Source of the DNA: Whitmania pigra
Lineage: Eukaryota; Annelida; Clitellata; Hirudinida; Haemopidae
Direction: 5' to 3'
Length of the DNA stretch: 64,000 nucleotides
Assembly (NCBI GenBank): GCA_021613335.1
Contig: JAJTWR010000305.1
Span: forward strand, 1,098,501 to 1,162,500
Shown here: positions 21,330 to 32,135 of the stretch, piece by piece
Position numbering within the stretch: the stretch's first letter is position 1
Layout: each line of letters begins with the position of its first letter
The notes under the pieces: generated by a model
Told to the model about the DNA's origin: nothing
What the model saw: only the letters and a program-made list of their open reading frames with translations
The model's database searches: none
Translations under genes and position numbers: made by a program

Positions 21330-21703
21330 TTACAGGACAAGCGCGATTCGGTTATCAGCTTCCTCCAGATACTTTGAAAATCGTTCCAAAAATTTAGGTT
21401 CCTGTGACAAAATTTCATCTGGATTTTTCCTCTTTGGAAGCTGTGTGATTGCAGAATTAAAACTATGAATAACAAACTTTGCATGCACACTAATGAACAG
21501 ATTGTTTTAATATCTTGCCTCAGGCTTTTTGGCAGTCCATACTTCCTTGCAGAAATTAGTAGCAGTAGCCACACACTGATTTTGGAATAAAAAAACTTTT
21601 TATTTGCATATCCCAAACCACAGTTTATTTAACATGTACAGTGAATATATTGTGAGCCAATTCAAACTCCAATGTTACAGCTAACCTTAGATATGAAGTC
21701 CAT
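21330..21703 (-). CDS. Divergent member of the STMP1-like cluster (copy F)
   Basis: Minus-strand exons 21703-21686 (MDFISK, 18 nt), 21575-21519 (CVATATNFCKEVWTAKKPE, 57 nt) and 21440-21330 (LPKRKNPDEILSQEPK..., TAA) give 61 residues. The exon lengths 18 and 57, phase 0, the LPK start of exon 3 and a GC donor after exon 2 (GAG|GCAAGA, as in copy A) tie it to the cluster. The hydrophobic helix is gone: the middle exon keeps AT and VW at matching positions but is polar and charged. It may be a soluble derivative or a decaying copy; the intact frame and splice sites favour a gene. Transcript evidence would settle it. Confidence 0.5.
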
Positions 21704-23559
21704 TGTGATTGTTGAAGCGTATGTAAAACGGAAAACTTGTAACAGCAGTAAAACTAGTTTGGTTGAATACTACCCGCTTAATCGGAGAACCTGAAAGATG
21801 GTTAATATTATTAATAATAATTTTTATACGTTTTAAAATTTGAGAACCTCTTGGTCTATAAAATTATCGTAAATATTATTATATTTATTATTTCCAACTA
21901 GTATAGCCTAAACAATTTATTAAATCAAACTCTCACTAGCACAATGATATTCGTAAGAGTTTTACTTTTATCAACGTGAAAGATAACTTGAAAGCTATAC
22001 TTCAAATAAAGAAGACTTGTATGACTCATGGTTAAATGACAAATGGTTAAATCCCACGATTAATAAATTATTAGATTTCGCAAATGTTTTATGAAGGCGC
22101 TTACCCATTAGTATTTTTTGACGAAATCATTAACTTTTGCCGATCACGCACAGTGGCGAAATTAGGAGAACGGTACTTTCGCTCAACCCCGTAAATTTTT
22201 AAAATCTATGAAAAGTATTTTCTGAATTTAAACGTTTATATTTTATTTAAATAATTCATGACTTTGGACAAAAATATTATAGCTATCCCCCAAAATGTAG
22301 AGGTGCCTCCTCCCCAAAATTCGCCACCCCATGAAAGTGTTTCTAAAAACCCTATTTATTTGTTTATTTGATTATAGTCTTTTGCATAACTGAGATGACT
22401 TGGACTTAAAAAAAAGCATTATTGCTGAAGCATATGTATATATATATATATAGATAGATAATTCAATGACCACCCAGGGGCGCCATCCAAATCATCTGAG
22501 TTATGCAACGGACTATAATCAAATAAATAAATAAATCAATGACGTTTAGTGGAGTGATGTAACAATATTTAGTCGTGCTTGAATCAAAAACTAGCATTGT
22601 ATTTGTGGCGTTTAAGCTTGCTATTTTAGACTGGAACAAACTATGCGTTAAATTACTGGATTTAACTTTGAATCAGGAATTGCACCTTAATAAGCCCATT
22701 ATTAAATATAATTTTTAGTCGTGAAATTGAATAATTTTATTTTATCAGAAAAAATAAATCCATATTAACAATCTAGCAATCGGGAGCAGTGTTCGTTTAT
22801 AAACCTTTTGGTCTTTCTAATTAATTCTGGATCCTCGGACTGAATATGAGATTAAGAATCATAGAAAACTTGATCTTCCAAATAAAATAACATTGAATAT
22901 TAGCACTAGTACTTGCCTCATTGCATTTTCCGACTAGGTAGTAAAAGTAAGCGCCTCTGACGCTATGCACACGGCGCTTTATAAATTAATTATTATTATT
23001 ATTATTAAATGTCAAATTTTTCAGGTTCCTTTAGAAGGGGTGCGGTGAATTGGATTAAATTCAATTTATCGTTCATCCTTCATTGTTCAATACTCGTTCG
23101 TGCAAAAAATCCGCCTTTCAGCCAATTTTCGTGAGGTTGTGCAGTGAAGAGGCATACATCTCTTAAAGTTAAAAAAAATGTTTCCCTCTGGACTAACGAA
23201 TAGCCAGGCTATGGATTCCCTAGTTCCATGGCATCTATCGCACAAGCATCTCAGACGATATTGTGACTTTGTTACTTAATATATATCTCGACATCGTGGA
23301 TCTCTACAGCATCCACATTTTTGATGTTTGATTATTTTCCATGCACGTTGACGTGTGTAATCTCGTTAACTTGAAACTGTCAAGATTTATTGTGAACATC
23401 TAGTGAACGGAAAGTGCGAATGGGCGGTATTTTGAGAGGGTACGTAAACAAATAATAAATAGAAAGAACGGTCACCACCTCTCAGCGGGGTTTTACTGTG
23501 TCCACTGAAGATTCAGATTTCATCAAATTCATGAACTTGCAAACAAATACGCCTTTCTC
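21704..23559. other. Intergenic; SINE fragments
   Basis: At 22360-22405 and, inverted, at 22483-22540 are two (ATTT)n SINE tails facing each other ('ttgcataactgagatga' and 'tcatctgagttatgcaacgg'). A family-1 SINE 3' end lies at about 22935-22990. No gene is recognised. Confidence 0.55.
22360..22540. mobile_element. Two inverted SINE (family 2) tails
   Basis: The left copy runs (TTTA)n-GATTATAGTC-TTTTGCATAACTGAGATGA. The right copy is its reverse complement, ending in AAATAAATAAATAAAT. The tRNA-like heads are missing. The pair can fold into a hairpin. Confidence 0.65.
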
Positions 23560-24485
23560 ATGCCTACTTAAAATAATTTTTAATGTTATAAACAAATTAA
23601 AATTGATGTATTTGTAATATGATATACGTCATATTATTACCAATGAATTATTAATTTGACGGAAATTTTCTGAATTCTTACTTTTGAACAGAAGTCTGCA
23701 ATTTGTTCAAACACTGAACAGTTGAAAGCGTTCGACATTCTGCTTTTAAGCACTTAGTTCTCAGCTGTTAGTTTCACTTATTAATATTATTGTTACTATT
23801 ATTATTATTAATAAGTTTCAAACAATATCCAATTATTTTAGACAATAAACAATGTCCATCTGTTCGCATGAAAGCTGCCGATTGTTTCCGAGTTAGATCA
23901 ATTTAAAAAAAAGGCGTTTGTTATTCTTAGCCGCGTGTCTTACCCCAATATTGTCTCAACCTATTTTTATGGAAATTAACTGACCAAGCGATACAAAATG
24001 CTAAGTCTAAATTTGTTTTATTTTGATGAAATTTTCATTTAAGAAATCGTTAGATAAATTTTCTCATTCCAATGTGATTGCACTCAAACACACGGTAAAA
24101 TCTTACAATAACGCTAATAATTAATGACTGAATGATTAACTAATATCCACAACCTGATAACACTATTACTAATGCTGTTACTAGTCACGATTTGGTAAAA
24201 TTGTTTAATACTCAAATTTTGAAGTTTATTTCGTGTTTTATAATTAAATAATTTATATGTTCTGAATTTTTTAAGAAGTAACAAAATTTGAAGTTCTTGA
24301 ATTTAACAGGAACTATTCCAGTTTCATGTCATTTTGGTCACTTTACTATCTTTCGGTCGGTGCTTTAAAGGTTTTCGTAAGTAGATTCATGATCTGAAAA
24401 ATTAAAACGATGATTAGATAACTGTTAGTAGGAGAAACAACTTGTCAAAATTCAACAATTCGTAGAACCAGAAAAAATCAATGCT
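23560..24485 (-). pseudogene. Inverted broken relative of the LDLa gene
   Basis: Read on the minus strand, 24480-24290 matches the end of the LDLa gene: the intron end, the acceptor TTTTTCAG, the last exon motif GCACCGACCG and the 3' UTR 'atgacatgaaactggaatag'. A 30-bp insertion changes the last exon. Then 24250-23600 matches the 5' flank of the LDLa gene (9540-10350), up to the start codon region. So the end of one copy is followed directly by the promoter of another, but the LDLa exons are missing on both sides. It is best seen as the remains of a head-to-tail array. Confidence 0.7.
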
Positions 24486-24529
24486 TTATGTGAATAGATT
24501 CTGAGAATGAATTTTGTGAAAAATCTCTG

Positions 24530-24700
24530 TTATGCAAAGGGCTATAATCAAATAAATAAATAAATAAATCGCGGTGCGACCGCATGTCCTTATGGTTAAA
24601 GCTGCTGGTCTCACGATGGCGGGGCAGATTCGAACCCCACTGCGGGAGCACCTTCCTAATCATTTAACTATGCAACGGACGTTAATAAAACAAGACAAAG
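24530..24700 (+). mobile_element. tRNA-like SINE (family 2), tail plus full copy
   Basis: An (AAAT)n tail (24549-24570) from one copy abuts a head with box-A-like TGGTTAAAGCTGCTGG and box-B GATTCGAACCCC, ending 'actatgcaacggacgttaat'. No proper cloverleaf with an anticodon can be drawn, so it is a SINE and not a tRNA gene. Confidence 0.7.
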
Positions 24701-25064
24701 CCTTTTGCTTTGGCCTCTTCTTACCGGATTTCTTGCTTGTTAATAAGCCTCTTTTTTTCCTGTTTGTTAATAAACCTCTAAAAATTACGAGTTTTAGTTT
24801 TATATTGTAGTGCCGCAACAGTTCACAACTGTGTCTTTATTCTCCTGTATATGTCTCATATTGTTTACATTGTCTATTGATGAAGTATGAAATTTGGAAA
24901 CTATTTTAAACGATCTCTTTCACTCGAACCCGGGGCTTCTCAAACTCTGTATCTGGCCCTTGGCCAAACAACTTCAGAAAGAAGGCATGCATACCCTTGA
25001 ATAAAAGATTAAGTAGTAAGAAAGACACTAAAAATAATGTTTTTTTAAATGTTTCTCTTTCTAA

Positions 25065-25448
25065 TTACTTAAGAGTTAATCGACCTATTAAAATCTTACC
25101 GAAGTCTTTATTATTATTATTGTGGTCTTTCACCAGCTGTGCTGTGTGTAAAAACATTGTCTAAAATACAAACAAAATATTTTTTAAATTGTTAATCGTA
25201 AAATTTATGTAAAAAAACGTACTTCAAAAATAAACTTGCCACTTTGCAATTCCATATCGACAATTCCTTTTTAAATTGTAAACATTGCTCGGGATAGGGT
25301 GATACAAGTGTTCTGATCCTAATCTTACCATTATTGATAAAAATTCATTAGTTGCAAATTTAAATGATGTTGCGACATCTTTCACAGAAATTGATCCATC
25401 TAGATTGTTCGCAATTGTGAGTTCATTAATATTTGCTGTTTTCTGCAT
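25065..25448 (-). pseudogene. Possible BORCS8-like gene, frame-broken
   Basis: The minus strand opens at 25448 with MQKTANINELTIANNLDGS, then 'VKDVATSFKFATNEFLSIM' and 'VRLGSEHLYHPIP'. BORCS8 (MEF2BNB), a subunit of the BORC lysosome-positioning complex, has a comparable 'LANEPS..LYRLQEHV...LP' stretch. After a one-base frame change near 25265 the reading continues 'IVDMELQSGKFIFE', crosses a GTACGT...AG intron (about 25221-25171) and goes on 'TMFLHTAQLVKDH' to a stop near 25065. The alternative donor GTAAGA at 25328 does not restore phase. It is either a pseudogene, a gene with splicing I cannot resolve, or a sequencing indel. The family assignment is weak. Confidence 0.35.
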
Positions 25449-25542
25449 GTATTGCTATTATTGTCTCTTTTGTTGTTTGTCTTTATTTATTAATAATTAG
25501 TCAAGGTCGTTTGAGCAAATATAGGATTGTTCACAGAAATAA
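25449..25542. promoter_or_regulatory. Possible bidirectional promoter (NFU1 and the minus-strand gene)
   Basis: Only 94 bp separate the two divergent start codons. It is AT-rich with no clear TATA box at a standard distance. The call rests on geometry only. Confidence 0.4.
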
Positions 25543-27774
25543 ATGATAAGCATATTTTTCAAACGCAGCGTCAGCACTTGGAAGCATGCAAGTGTTTCAC
25601 AGATTTTTACAAAAATTGGCCTGACCGCCCGTGAGATTCATCTTTCGAAAGGTGAGTTTACTTAAGAATCAGTACCCTTGAAAGTCTTTTTTTCTCAAAC
25701 GTTAAGACAACAAGCCAAGCTTCACAATGATTTTCAAAAAATTGTTTTTACAGCCGCCTCGATGTTCATACAGAGTCAAGAGACTCCAAATCCAAACAGT
25801 ATCAAATTTATACCTGGAAAACCAGTCCTAGGCAGTGGCACCATGGACTTCTCGAACGCAAGTAAAGCCAGCTCATCTCACCTCGCCAAGTTAGTAAATC
25901 AAGAGTGATTATGATATTGATTATGTTCGGAGTAACAGTGACCGTGGTTATGATTGAGGAATTTGAATAACTATTTTATTATGATGATATTAATGATAAT
26001 GATCCAGACTTTATCAGCTCAGCATTGACATATATGATGTCAGATTAATTTTTCTAAATGTTTTCCATGTTTGAATTAATTTGTTTATTAAGTCTTAAAA
26101 TCCCCCCATCCTTATCATAGTCACAAAAATTTAAATCTTCCTTTCAGGAGGCTCTTTGCCATCAAAGGAGTGAAAAGCATTTTTTTTGGCCCTGACTTCA
26201 TAACAGTGACAAAGGTCATAAAACTTTATTTTCAACTTTCAGCAATTAGGCATGATAACATGGTTAACATAATTAATCCTAATGAACTATATAAATGAAC
26301 ATGATTAACATAAAAGGTTTGATAACTTTATTTATTTATTTGATTAAAGATGTTGTTGCATAACTAAGATGATTTGGACTGTGGATTGTCAACATGATGA
26401 GCAATTTATTTGTGCTTACATTCAGCTGACCTTAAAAGTGCTTTAGTTAACCATACCAAGATCACATTACCTACATAATCCATATCACTGTTATGAGGTT
26501 CTATCAGATGATTGCAGTGATAATAATCAAGATTACGACGATAGAATTACAGCTTCTTAAAGCAGACAAGATTTAAAAAGTCGTTAACGATCTTAATCTT
26601 TTTAGGACGACGACGACAAGCTGGAATGGATGGTCCTGAAACCGAGCATATTTGCAACCATCATGGACTTCTACGGCACTAACCTGCCTGTCATGAAGGA
26701 AACCATAGGTGCCGATGGGGGTGCCAAGGACTCTGGTGGTCAGTCAAGATCGATGATGATGATTGTTGATGATGGCATTTTTTATTATTTTATTTATTTC
26801 AAATATCGTTACTGTGTTATTAACAAATTATTCTTTACTGAAGACGATGGCAAATCTGTGTCATTTAATTGATTTTTCCTGAAAATAAGATCAGGTCTTA
26901 TATTATTTCTTGCTCCAAAAGGGCTATTCATAAATGTTTAGTTAATATTCATTAATTGTTATTATTATCATTATTGTTATATTATCGTCTCCCATTAATT
27001 ATTGCCATTCAGATGACGATGACTCAGAGGCAGTGGCCATGATCAAAGAACTGCTGGACACGAAGATTCGGCCGACCGTGCAGGAGGACGGAGGAGACAT
27101 ACACTTTGTGGTGAGTCACATGGTGTTTGATGATGTGGATAAGATTTACCACAGTTCAATGTCTGGTCCTCAGGTCACAGATTAAAAAATCTTTTGTTGG
27201 AACTCATCAAGCATTCATTTTACAAAATGTTATAAACTCAGCTACTATTGATCATTATCATGATGATTTTCTTACCATTTATTTAATTATAATTAAAATG
27301 TAACAATGACCATAGTGACCACCAGCTACGACGATAACTAAGTCTGTGGATATTATGCAAATCTTGCCATTTGTCTAACTTAGTCATTAACATTAGTTAT
27401 TAATTAATTTATTAACTAATTAACATTTCCAGAGTTTCGAGGAGGGCATCGTGAAGGTGAAGATGCAAGGCTCCTGCACAAGTTGCCCGAGTTCTGTGGT
27501 GACCCTCAAGAATGGGGTGCAGAACATGCTGCAGTTTTATGTTCCAGAGGTCGTCGAAGTACAACAGGTTTGAATTTAATAATGTTTAAACGTGTACAAC
27601 AGGTTTGAATATGTTTACACGTGTGCAACAGGTTCGATATTGGTAGTGCCTTCACTTGCTACCAGAGGGGCAATCTTGTCATTAAATCTTCCAATCATTT
27701 TCAAAAATTATTTTGCACGTGTTGTCATCTTCGTACAGGTGAGCGACGACGAAGGAGACCCCACCATTGCTTAA
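25543..27774 (+). CDS. NFU1: NFU1 iron-sulfur cluster scaffold, mitochondrial
   Basis: Seven exons (25543-25651, 25754-25889, 26148-26214, 26606-26738, 27013-27110, 27433-27567, 27739-27774) encode 237 residues; human NFU1 has 254. The first exon is a basic, amphipathic mitochondrial presequence ([15 protein letters not shown]). The Nfu N-terminal domain starts with '[18 protein letters not shown]' and includes '[15 protein letters not shown]'. The NifU-like C-terminal domain has '[19 protein letters not shown]' and the Fe-S binding motif CTSCPSS (Cys-x2-Cys). The protein hands [4Fe-4S] clusters to lipoyl synthase and respiratory complexes in the matrix. Exon 3 ends AAAG|GTCATA, a weak but GT donor. 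The start at 25543 was chosen because it gives the targeting peptide. Confidence 0.95.
26326..26385 (+). mobile_element. SINE (family 2) tail fragment in NFU1 intron 3
   Basis: TTTATTTATTTATTTGATTAAAG, then TTGCATAACTAAGATGATTT: the same inverted tail as at 947 and 22360. Confidence 0.55.
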
Positions 27775-28367
27775 AAAGACCAACTAATCAACCCTGGACT
27801 TACCTCTCTTAATCCTATGTCGTAAAACAACCAAAAGTCATCTCAAAGACTGCAGTCATCACTCAGATTATCAAATTAATATGCGTTATAATTTTTTCTT
27901 GGAATTGTGTTACATAGAAACATCGTTTTCAATTTGAGAATGCTCATATCCCAATAGGACTATTTAGAATGCAATGCGTCATCGTAACTGCAAAGACAAT
28001 GCGAATCCTCAAAATTCAGAGAACTTGATTGTATTGTTTCAACTATTTTTTTTGCAAACAACAAAATTAAAGAAGATTACGAGATGATTAATGGACTTTT
28101 GAGAAACCTCAACCACATTGGTCACACGTCGTGACCTAAAATTCAATCGACCAATCACCTAAAATCCTTGACCTACCACCTGTGCAACGGAGGATCAACG
28201 TGACTTCTGGAAAGATATAAGAAGCAATTCTATTTGATGATGCTTGAATGTATATATTAATGTCATTCAAAACGACCAGATAAGCCATTGAGAAGTAGTA
28301 GATAAGCAGATCAATTGCAATGAAGCAGAAAATTTTAATTGTGGCGATCGATCGCAATTGAGCTATT
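27775..28367. other. Convergent 3' ends of NFU1 and DCTN4
   Basis: 593 bp between the two stop codons, holding both 3' UTRs. No other gene is seen. Confidence 0.6.
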
Positions 28368-31300
28368 TCATTCCTCAATGTTGCCGAAATTGACTTGGAC
28401 GACGTGCTCGAGCCAGTTGACTTCGACGTCCTTCATCTCCTTCTCGGGCATGGTCACCATTCTCTTTGTATAGTTGTGGCGCATTCGGAGCTTGACCTGG
28501 TTTTGTAAGAGTTAATAATTTGATTCTTAACGGAAAAGAAATTTAGTTGAGGTCAAATAAATGATGGAATTGAAAGTATAGCTGCAGTGAAACATTTTAA
28601 TGGCATTTGTATTTCCTAATGATTTGGAAATATTATGCAATTACAAATGATATTTTAAATTCAAAATTGAATTATAATTGTTGACCTATGACCTCACCTT
28701 GACCTCTCCCTTTTCATGGAGTGGAGTCACAGACGCAAACACCCCCAATTTGTTGGCTTTTCGAAATGCTACCACACTGTGTTCATTCAAAAAAAAAAAC
28801 AAAATTGTTTAACTAAATTACATGTTAAGTTAATGGTTAGCTGATAATGCATAACTTTGAAATAAGCTATGAATGCCTTCAAAATCCTTTGCCTATTGGC
28901 TATTAAATGATAACATAACTACTAAATGATTGTTGGGCGTGCAGGTTAGCCGAATGGGTTACGTGCCTGCATACGGCGGTAATGACAACAGTCGTAATGT
29001 GTCATGTTCGAAACCCAGCATGCACTGCCACCAGTTCTCTTGGGAAGGAGCGCTATATAAATGGTTACAAGAAGCACCTCTGACGCTATGCATGTGTCGT
29101 TGTATAAATGAAGTTACAATTACAATAGAGTAAACAAATCATGACTTTGTCTGACCTCGGGTCATCCTCAAAGGTCGGGGACTCTTCGAGTTCCGAGCCA
29201 TCTTCCATCCTGCCCAATTGCAGCTCACTTTCTGGAAACACTATCTGTCGATCGAGGGAATAAAAATGAATGAATGAATGTATGGGAGCATTAAGCACTG
29301 TTACGAAGTTGTAGTTGGCATCACAATTATTATTATATCATCATCATCATCATCGCTGAATTTGCGACAGGTCCGGCACAACCGTTGACATTTCTCGTAA
29401 CTCACCCTGGCAGTTGAGAAGTCATCCTGGTCGGGGTCAAAGTGGTGCAGGGTAACAGTGACGCTGACCTCGAGAGGGTTCGTGAGGGTGAGAACCACCT
29501 GACTAGTCTGTCATTAGAACAATAAAAGTTATGAATATTCACTGTAATTAAAAATGACCATAACCAATGAAAATTATTTATTCTTACTACTACACCAAAT
29601 ACTCCAGTGGCTAATTAACAACTACGAATATGCATTAGTACCTGGTTAGCCTTCAATACTGGCAGGCTCATGATTCTAACTTCTGGTACGTGATGACTGC
29701 CAAGAAATAAGATAATAAAGAATGGTTGAAGCTGCTTATCAATCATTACGATCTAATTAGATTAATATATTGACAGAAATGCCCATGTAGATTAGCAAAA
29801 GATTTAATAATAATAATAATAATAAATTAACTAGATGAAAATAATAAGCTTGAAAATTAAGTCTAGGAATCAGAATAATCTTACATGGCCACCAATTGGA
29901 TCTTGAACTTGATGGCTGAAGGGTTGTACTCTGGCCTGCAGAGATTATGCTCGCACTCCTTCGATAATTAATATTCTTGACAGCAACTCATTAACATGCA
30001 ACAGTGAGTTAATAAACATAATGAATTCCATCTCATTCAAGCGAACTTCATTCATAAATTTACGATCTAATCCTGCCGACAGATACAACTCCATTCACAA
30101 ATTATTCCTCGCGAGCCACGGTCGACCGACCTTGCACCTCTGTGACCTCTTGATGAGCATGTGCTTGTGGGTAGGGTAGAGATCTTGCGCCGTCATTGGC
30201 TGGAACTCCGGATTTGCCAGACGCTGCTTGATGTTGTTCACTGTTGATGGGAGACGGATTGATAATTGTAATGACATTGTGGCAGTTTTATTACTAGTCA
30301 ATTTTGGTAGAATAATGAAGGCAACAACGGTAATAATATTTCCTTTGGACAGATCATTTCGTGATGCAGACGTGAACAATTTTAGAGTTAGCCAGATTAA
30401 TTATTAGAAAATTAGAAAACGTATAAAATTAAAAGTGTTTTAAAGGATAGCAATATTTTTGTATGTTCCAAATTAATAAATAACAGTAATAAATTTTAAA
30501 TTAATTAATATTGATAAATTATTAATTGAACACCTTGTGCCAGGTTCAACGGTGTGGTGAAATAATCATCAGAGAGATCGGGAAATTCCTCAGAAGTCTT
30601 GCTTGGTTCAATTTCTGGCAAGCTGATGTCGCTCTGGTCCTTTCTACCAGTGTATTGTTTTACAAATTACAATGCTATTGTAATCAATAAGTACAAAGCC
30701 ATAAATTGTTTCAAATGCAATGGGACAACTTATCAAGTGCAATCATAATATACAGTGCGTCAAATATTATCATTGTATGCAACATATCAAATACACATGT
30801 TGGATATTACCGTAACATACAATCCGTATGAAACACTATTGTAACATACAACGTACTTAACACAATTAGAAGTAATAATCACTAATTAATAAGTTATTAA
30901 TAATCACTTATTATCTAACGACAACTTATTACCTACAAGTTGACAACTAAAATGTTTCTGGTTATTCTCGACATCACACACAATACAATGTAATTACTAT
31001 CTCATGTTAGAAAGAAAACGTTGTGATGCCCACATGAGATTAAGGCTAAGTCCTGCCCTCCTCTTGACTGACAGATGTCCGAAGCCATACTTATCCTGTA
31101 AGGACAAAGATCCCCGATAGTAATATATCAACGATGATAATGACAATAATAATAATTAATAATAATAATGATAATAATAATAATAATACAAATAATAATA
31201 ATAATTGATGATCATGATGATAATATTTATCCTGTAGGGACAAAGGTCCCCGATAGTAATATATCAATGATGATAATGACAATAATAATATTAATAATAA

Positions 31301-31812
31301 TAATACAAATAATAATAATGTTGATGATGATGATGATAATATTTATCCTGTAAGGACAAAGGTCCCCGATAGTAATAATCAACGATGATAATGACAATAA
31401 TAATAATTAATAATAATAATGATAATAATAATAATAATACAAATAATAATAATATTGATGATGATGATGATAATATTTATCCTGTAGGGACAAAGGTCCC
31501 CGATAGTAAATATCAACGATGATAATGACAATAATATAATTAATAATAATAATAATATAATAATAATAATAATAATAAAAATAATAATAATATTGATGAT
31601 GATGATGATGATAATATTTATTTTGTAAGGACAAAGGTCCCCGATAGTAATATATCAACGATGATAATGACAATAATAATAATTAATAATAATAGTGATA
31701 ATAATAATAATAATACAAATAATAATAATGTTGATGATGATGATGATAATATTTATCCTGTAGGGACAAAGGTCCCCGATAGTAATATATCAATGATGAT
31801 AATGACAATAAT

Positions 31813-31851
<39 letters not shown>

Positions 31852-32103
31852 TAATAATAATAATAATAATAATAAAAATAATAATAATATTGATGATGAT
31901 AATATTTATCCTGTAAGGACAAAGGTCCCCGATAGTAATATATCAACGACGATAATGACAATAATAATAATGATAATAATAATAATAATAATAATAATAA
32001 TATATAATAATAAAAATAATAATAATATTGATGATGATGATGATAATATTTATCCTGTAGGGACAAAGGTCCCCAATAGTAATATATCAATGATGATAAT
32101 GAC

Positions 32104-32135
<32 letters not shown>

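Noticed and set aside
24571..24660. A tRNA gene
   Set aside because: Box A and B are present, but no cloverleaf with acceptor stem and anticodon can be drawn, and the sequence continues into a SINE tail.
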